A stretch of 48,348 nucleotides of DNA, taken from positions 1-48,348 of the forward strand of contig PWEO01000061.1 of the NCBI GenBank assembly GCA_003553525.1, given 5' to 3'. The notes beneath the pieces are model-generated. The model searched no databases, was not told the DNA's origin, and saw only the letters and a list, made by a program, of their open reading frames with translations. Positions 44,687 to 48,348 of this stretch are shown here, one piece after another. The position numbers and the translations under genes were made by a program. The stretch is from Clostridiaceae bacterium. Its GTDB lineage: Bacteria > Bacillota > Clostridia > Peptostreptococcales > T1SED10-28. Position 1 is the first letter of the stretch. Each line of letters begins with the position of its first letter.

Positions 44687-45916
44687 TCAATTACGTAACC
44701 AGTTCATAGGGTTGGTTGTGCTGCCATTTTTCCGCACTTCAAAATGGAGGTGAGGGCCTGTAGACATCCCGGTAGATCCAATTAAAGCTATGGTTTGACC
44801 AGCCTGAACCCGTTGTCCCACACTCACTTGATTCCTTGAATTATGGGCATAGAGCGTGGATACCCCGTTTCCGTGATCAACGATTACAACATTTCCATAA
44901 CTTCCGCTGTATTGGGACATAATTACAGTTCCCGAAGCTGCGGCAATAATGGGGGTTCCTGTAGGTGCGGGAATATCAATTCCCGAGTGAAATCTTGTGC
45001 CTCCTAATACAGGATGGGTTCGATTCCCATAAGGAGAAGAAATTCGAGTATGTCCCGGCACCGGCCATCTTGTGGATCCGGTTTGTTCTTGACTGGCTTG
45101 CTCTTGACTGGCCTGTTCCTTAGCCGCCCGTTCCTCCGCTCTTCTTGCCTCTTCCTTTCTTTTTCTTTCCGCTTCTATCCGAGCCTGTTCCTCTTTTTGA
45201 AGTCTTTGAATTTCCGCCTCAAGATTTTGGGATTCCTGCTCCATTTGGTCAAGATTCGTTTCTATTTCACTGATAGTACTTTGAACCTCTCGACGCAGGG
45301 TTATCTGAGTTCCCCGAGACACTTGCAGCTGTTCTTTTTCGCTTTTTGCGTCCTGCTGGTAATTTACTAGCTTGGCTTCTTGGTCTTCCAACAATTTTTT
45401 CTTACTGGCAATCAGACTTCTCTGTTCTTCCAGTTCTTCAATTAATTCCACATCTTGATTAGCTATCATTCTTATCATATCAATATTCGTTAATAATTCC
45501 GTAAAATCCCCTGAACCTAATAATACTTCTATGTACCCGATATTTCCCCTTCGATACATGGTGTCAAGCCGTGATTCCAACGTGTCATTTTTCTCCCCGA
45601 TGGTTTCTTCCGCTTCCTCTAGATCAACCTGAGTCTTTTCAATTTTTTCCACGGTTTCAGAAATTTGTGTTTCGAGACGGGTGATTTCATTCTCCGTCTC
45701 GATAATGTCCATTTCCAAGGCTTCAATCTTTTGAAGAATCTCTGCATCTTCCAGCTGCTTACTTTGAAGTTGGCTTTCCACTTCTCTTTGCTGTTCTTCC
45801 GCTTCTTTCAAGCTATTTTTTTTCTCATCAATTTCATTAGCAAATACGTATATACTGGAAGTGATCAGTAGAAACGTTGCAATAACCGTTATAAATTTAC
45901 TTCTTCTTTTCACCAT
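44687..45916 (-). CDS. EnvC-like murein hydrolase / M23 peptidase with long coiled coil (copy 2)
   Basis: A 409-aa paralogue of the downstream gene: signal peptide (about residues 1-26), coiled coil (28-245), a shorter Gln/Glu/Ala-rich linker ([16 protein letters not shown]), and an M23 domain with [12 protein letters not shown] and GPHLHFEVR. All zinc ligands are present. The coiled-coil cores share [16 protein letters not shown] versus MYRKGNISYIEILLGS. It is the first hydrolase after ftsX (44-base gap), so it is the best candidate for the FtsEX-activated partner. The main difference from copy 1 is the linker. Confidence 0.93.
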   Translation of the reverse strand: MVKRRSKFITVIATFLLITSSIYVFANEIDEKKNSLKEAEEQQREVESQLQSKQLEDAEILQKIEALEMDIIETENEITRLETQISETVEKIEKTQVDLEEAEETIGEKNDTLESRLDTMYRRGNIGYIEVLLGSGDFTELLTNIDMIRMIANQDVELIEELEEQRSLIASKKKLLEDQEAKLVNYQQDAKSEKEQLQVSRGTQITLRREVQSTISEIETNLDQMEQESQNLEAEIQRLQKEEQARIEAERKRKEEARRAEERAAKEQASQEQASQEQTGSTRWPVPGHTRISSPYGNRTHPVLGGTRFHSGIDIPAPTGTPIIAAASGTVIMSQYSGSYGNVVIVDHGNGVSTLYAHNSRNQVSVGQRVQAGQTIALIGSTGMSTGPHLHFEVRKNGSTTNPMNWLRN

Positions 45917-45960
45917 ACATCCATCCTTTCAATTTGTAATTATCCTTTTGTAAGTTGCGA

Positions 45961-46857
45961 TTATACCTTTAAGTGTTTTCTCATGGAAATCAAACTTCCA
46001 AGTACTCCAACTCCGATTCCAAGTACTACAAACATTAAAGAAATTTGCTGCAACATTGCATCCGCTGGGACAATATATTCGGCAAATAATGCATAGAATC
46101 GAGCGTAAACTAAGTTGTAAGCGTACTCATATGCGAAATAAACTATGGTTAAGGCAAATAGGGCTCCGATCAGTCCTAAAAACATACCTTCGATGACAAA
46201 GGGCCATCGGATAAACCAATTGGTAGCTCCCACATATTTCATAATGGTAATTTCCTGTTTTCTTGCGTTCAAGGTGATTTTTATGGTATTGGAAATAATA
46301 AACACCGCAATCAACCCTAGAATTGCAATTAAAAACAGTCCTGTCAGCTGTACAAAATCCGCAATATTTATAAGATTATCAATGACGTCCTGGTAATACC
46401 GGACTTCATCCACACCGGAAATCCCCTGGATATTGTGCACTACCGTCTGGGAAGCCTCCAGTTCTTCAAAATAAACAATGTAGGAATTGGGTAGCGGGTT
46501 GTTCTCCAAAGTATCCAGTAAATATCCCTGTTCACCCCAACTTTCTTTCATTTTCTCCAAAGCATCATCCTGGGACTCATATTCCACATAAGCGACCCCT
46601 TCAATACTTTCGAGTTCTGTTCCGATACTGTCAATCTCATCATTTTCCAGTTTCTCTTCCAGATAGACCTGAATGTTGTCGAACTGACTTTGCCCCATTA
46701 AGGCAATATTGTTCATATTGATCACTAAGGTGATAATTACCCCCAGTACCAATAATGATGCGGTCACCGATCCGATAGAAGCAATGGACATTCCTCGATT
46801 TCTCCATAGTCCAACAAACCCTTGCTTTACCATATATCCCATGGTTTTAATCTTCAT
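45961..46857 (-). CDS. ftsX: Cell-division ABC transporter permease FtsX
   Basis: Membrane partner of FtsE; together they transmit an ATP-driven signal that switches on cell-wall hydrolases outside the cell. The protein of about 298 aa has one N-terminal membrane segment (about residues 22-45), a large extracellular domain (about 45-165) that would contact the coiled-coil hydrolases, and three C-terminal segments. ATG 46857 is nine bases after AAAGGAG; ATG 46863 is only three bases from it. It overlaps the end of ftsE by 11 bases. Confidence 0.96.
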   Translation of the reverse strand: MKIKTMGYMVKQGFVGLWRNRGMSIASIGSVTASLLVLGVIITLVINMNNIALMGQSQFDNIQVYLEEKLENDEIDSIGTELESIEGVAYVEYESQDDALEKMKESWGEQGYLLDTLENNPLPNSYIVYFEELEASQTVVHNIQGISGVDEVRYYQDVIDNLINIADFVQLTGLFLIAILGLIAVFIISNTIKITLNARKQEITIMKYVGATNWFIRWPFVIEGMFLGLIGALFALTIVYFAYEYAYNLVYARFYALFAEYIVPADAMLQQISLMFVVLGIGVGVLGSLISMRKHLKV

Positions 46858-47533
46858 AGCCATATACTCCTTTCTTGTCGTCCCGAATCACTGTGCCCTT
46901 TTCTATGGCTATTACCCGTTGCTCCATAATATCTACAATATCCTTCGCATGGGTCGCCATAATGATGGTGGTTCCCCGCTGATTGATATGACGCAGTACC
47001 CGCATGATTTCCCAAGCGGTGTCGGGATCAAGGTTTCCCGTGGGTTCGTCGGCAATGACAATACTCGGATTATTAATAATGCTTCTAGCTATGGAAACTC
47101 GTTGCATTTCTCCGCCAGAGAGTTCATTGGGATATTTTTTCGCTTTATCGCTTAGTCCTACCAAACCTAATACCATAGGGACCTGTCGTCGTATATCCCG
47201 ACTTTTTGCTTCCACAATTTCCATAGCGAAGGCTACATTCTCGTATACGGTTTTATTGGGCAACAATCGAAAATCTTGAAAAATCACGCCTATACTTCTT
47301 CTTAACAACGGAATATTCCGATTGGATACCCCTGTAATATCTTGATCGTTCATTATTATTTTTCCTGAAGTTGCTTTTTCCTCATGAAGCAGTAATTTTA
47401 TAAAAGTGGATTTACCGGCACCACTGGGCCCTACTAAAAAAACAAACTCTCCTTTATCAATCTTTATATTAATATCTTTTAGAGCCACTACTTCATGCCG
47501 ATAAGTTTTTCCGACATTCTGAAATTCTATCAA
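46847..47533 (-). CDS. ftsE: Cell-division ATP-binding protein FtsE
   Basis: A 228-aa ABC ATPase: Walker A GPSGAGKST at residues 35-43, Q-loop FQDFRLLPN at about 85-93, signature LSGGEMQRV at 138-146, Walker B IVIADEPTGNLDP near 158-170. FQDFRLLP is typical of FtsE. The start is TTG 47533 behind AGGAGATG; no ATG is available. It is first in the ftsEX-M23-M23-protease set and overlaps ftsX. Confidence 0.97.
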   Translation of the reverse strand: MIEFQNVGKTYRHEVVALKDINIKIDKGEFVFLVGPSGAGKSTFIKLLLHEEKATSGKIIMNDQDITGVSNRNIPLLRRSIGVIFQDFRLLPNKTVYENVAFAMEIVEAKSRDIRRQVPMVLGLVGLSDKAKKYPNELSGGEMQRVSIARSIINNPSIVIADEPTGNLDPDTAWEIMRVLRHINQRGTTIIMATHAKDIVDIMEQRVIAIEKGTVIRDDKKGVYGYED

Positions 47534-47648
47534 TCTAAATCATCTCCTACTATCTATTGTTATTCGACAAAAACCGATTATTTCCTGCTTTTTGAAGGAA
47601 ATTCTATAAAATTTATTTTATTTTTTGATTTACATAAGCTTCTTATCT

Positions 47649-47678
47649 ATTATAACAGCCTTTTTTTATAAATTCCAA
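47649..47678 (-). promoter_or_regulatory. Predicted promoter of the ftsEX operon
   Basis: On the minus strand TTGGAA (47673-47678) and TATAAT (47649-47654) are 18 bases apart, with ftsE about 115 bases downstream. Its -35 abuts that of the divergent cyclo-ligase promoter. Confidence 0.45.
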
Positions 47679-47707
47679 TTGAATTAACAATAATTATCCG
47701 ATAAACT
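47679..47707 (+). promoter_or_regulatory. Predicted promoter of the 5-formyl-THF cyclo-ligase gene
   Basis: TTGAAT (47679-47684) and TAAACT (47702-47707) are 17 bases apart on the plus strand, about 30 bases before the start codon. The -10 is weak. Confidence 0.4.
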
Positions 47708-47737
47708 GTTAAAATAAGACCAAAGGAGGAGTTTAAA

Positions 47738-48325
47738 ATGCGATTACTTAAAAAAGAGATCCGCCAAAATATGATTCGACAGCGAAAATCCCTATCCGTC
47801 AATGATTTAAGAAAAAAGAGCCTCGCAATTTTTCGACAATTACAGGGATTAGAGACCTATAAAAACGCCCAAAACCTCATGACTTATGTTCCCTTCCAGG
47901 AGGAAATTCACACCACATTATTGATTGAAGATTTTCTTAACAATAATCGCCGGGTTTTTATTCCCGTCACGAAACCGAAGGAAAAACAAATTATCGTCTC
48001 CGAGCTGCTGGATTTGGAAAAGGATGTGGAAACCGGTCACTTCGGAGTATTGGAACCGAAAGCCTTTGCCTTTCGACCAAAGAATCCTGAAATCCTTGAT
48101 CTGATCATTGTTCCCGGATTAGCCTTTACAAAGAGCGGCTACCGTATCGGCTATGGCGGCGGGTACTACGACCGCTTCCTTCCTACCTTAAAACATAAGC
48201 CTATAACCATCGCCTTAGCCCTGGACTTTCAAATATTGGATTCCCTTCCTCTTAATAACTTTGATTTTCCCGTTGATATGATTATTACCGAGAGCCGGGT
48301 CATTCTATGTAAGGATTATCGGTAA
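47738..48325 (+). CDS. 5-formyltetrahydrofolate cyclo-ligase
   Basis: It uses ATP to convert 5-formyl-THF into 5,10-methenyl-THF, recovering a dead-end folate. The 195-aa length is standard. The N-terminal KKEIRQNMIRQRKSL and the diagnostic GYRIGYGGGYYDRFLP (about residues 138-153) are present. AAGGAGGAG precedes ATG 47738. It is divergent from ftsE. It fits with the folate traffic from ftcD and fhs elsewhere in the window, since formiminotransferases and methenyl-THF hydrolysis can generate 5-formyl-THF. Confidence 0.96.
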   Translation: MRLLKKEIRQNMIRQRKSLSVNDLRKKSLAIFRQLQGLETYKNAQNLMTYVPFQEEIHTTLLIEDFLNNNRRVFIPVTKPKEKQIIVSELLDLEKDVETGHFGVLEPKAFAFRPKNPEILDLIIVPGLAFTKSGYRIGYGGGYYDRFLPTLKHKPITIALALDFQILDSLPLNNFDFPVDMIITESRVILCKDYR

Positions 48326-48348
48326 TTCTAAACATCACAAACAGATAA

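Noticed and set aside
1-48348. CRISPR arrays, rRNA, tRNA, insertion sequences, prophage or integration sites
   Set aside because: No regularly spaced repeats, cloverleaf sequences, transposase or integrase genes were found; gene content and strand bias look like ordinary chromosome.

Overview
The window looks like a chromosomal segment of a strictly anaerobic, spore-forming-type Clostridia (low-GC Bacillota). This is inferred from the murB-rapZ-yvcK-whiA gene order, AAGGAGG-type ribosome sites, TTGACA/TATAAT promoters, a selenocysteine formate dehydrogenase joined to NADH-dehydrogenase-type subunits, and histidine fermentation genes. I cannot name the genus from sequence alone; amino-acid-fermenting relatives of Alkaliphilus are a guess. 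Almost every gene is on the minus strand, so transcription runs from high to low coordinates. Only a LysR regulator and a 5-formyl-THF cyclo-ligase are on plus. I see no rRNA, tRNA, CRISPR array, phage or insertion sequence.

Layout, left to right. (1) 1-13.7 kb is a histidine/one-carbon catabolic region. A promoter at 13.72-13.75 kb drives fhs, hutU, ftcD, hutI and pruA, ending at a strong terminator at 5.68-5.71 kb. Next comes a 1034-aa SARP/AAA/TPR-type regulator followed directly by hutH, a terminator, and the start of a YuiF-like transporter cut by the window edge. Histidine would go to glutamate plus formimino-THF, and Fhs run in reverse could harvest ATP and release formate. (2) 13.8-19.7 kb holds an HD-GYP phosphodiesterase and the cell-envelope/carbon-control block whiA, nudix, yvcK, rapZ, murB. 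(3) 19.8-22.2 kb holds MOSC, moaA and fdhD (molybdopterin and formate-dehydrogenase maturation) plus a 60-aa membrane protein, reading into murB. (4) 22.4-25 kb holds a LysR regulator and a split YeeE/TusA/YeeE sulfur (or selenium) uptake module. (5) 25-26.1 kb is tatAC. (6) 26.3-28.5 kb pairs an unassigned radical SAM enzyme with an isoprenoid-synthase-fold protein. (7) 28.6-34.4 kb is a four-gene NAD-linked formate dehydrogenase operon. Its catalytic subunit is interrupted by an in-frame TGA with a clear SECIS hairpin, so it is one 891-aa selenoprotein and not two genes. (8) 34.5-41.5 kb is uvrBAC under a LexA-box promoter. (9) 41.5-47.5 kb is ftsEX, two tandem EnvC-like coiled-coil M23 peptidases, a C-terminal processing protease and a small DUF5658-like protein. 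(10) 47.7-48.3 kb is 5-formyl-THF cyclo-ligase on plus.

The linking theme is formate and one-carbon chemistry. Histidine breakdown and Fhs make or use formate, and the FDH complex interconverts formate and CO2. FdhD and MoaA help build its cofactor, and the YeeE/TusA module with its LysR regulator plausibly supplies sulfur or selenium.

The most promising under-described items are the isoprenoid-synthase-like/radical SAM pair, the structured RNA before hutI, the SARP-type regulator in a hut locus, and the terminator-like hairpins ahead of the fdhD and fdh operons.
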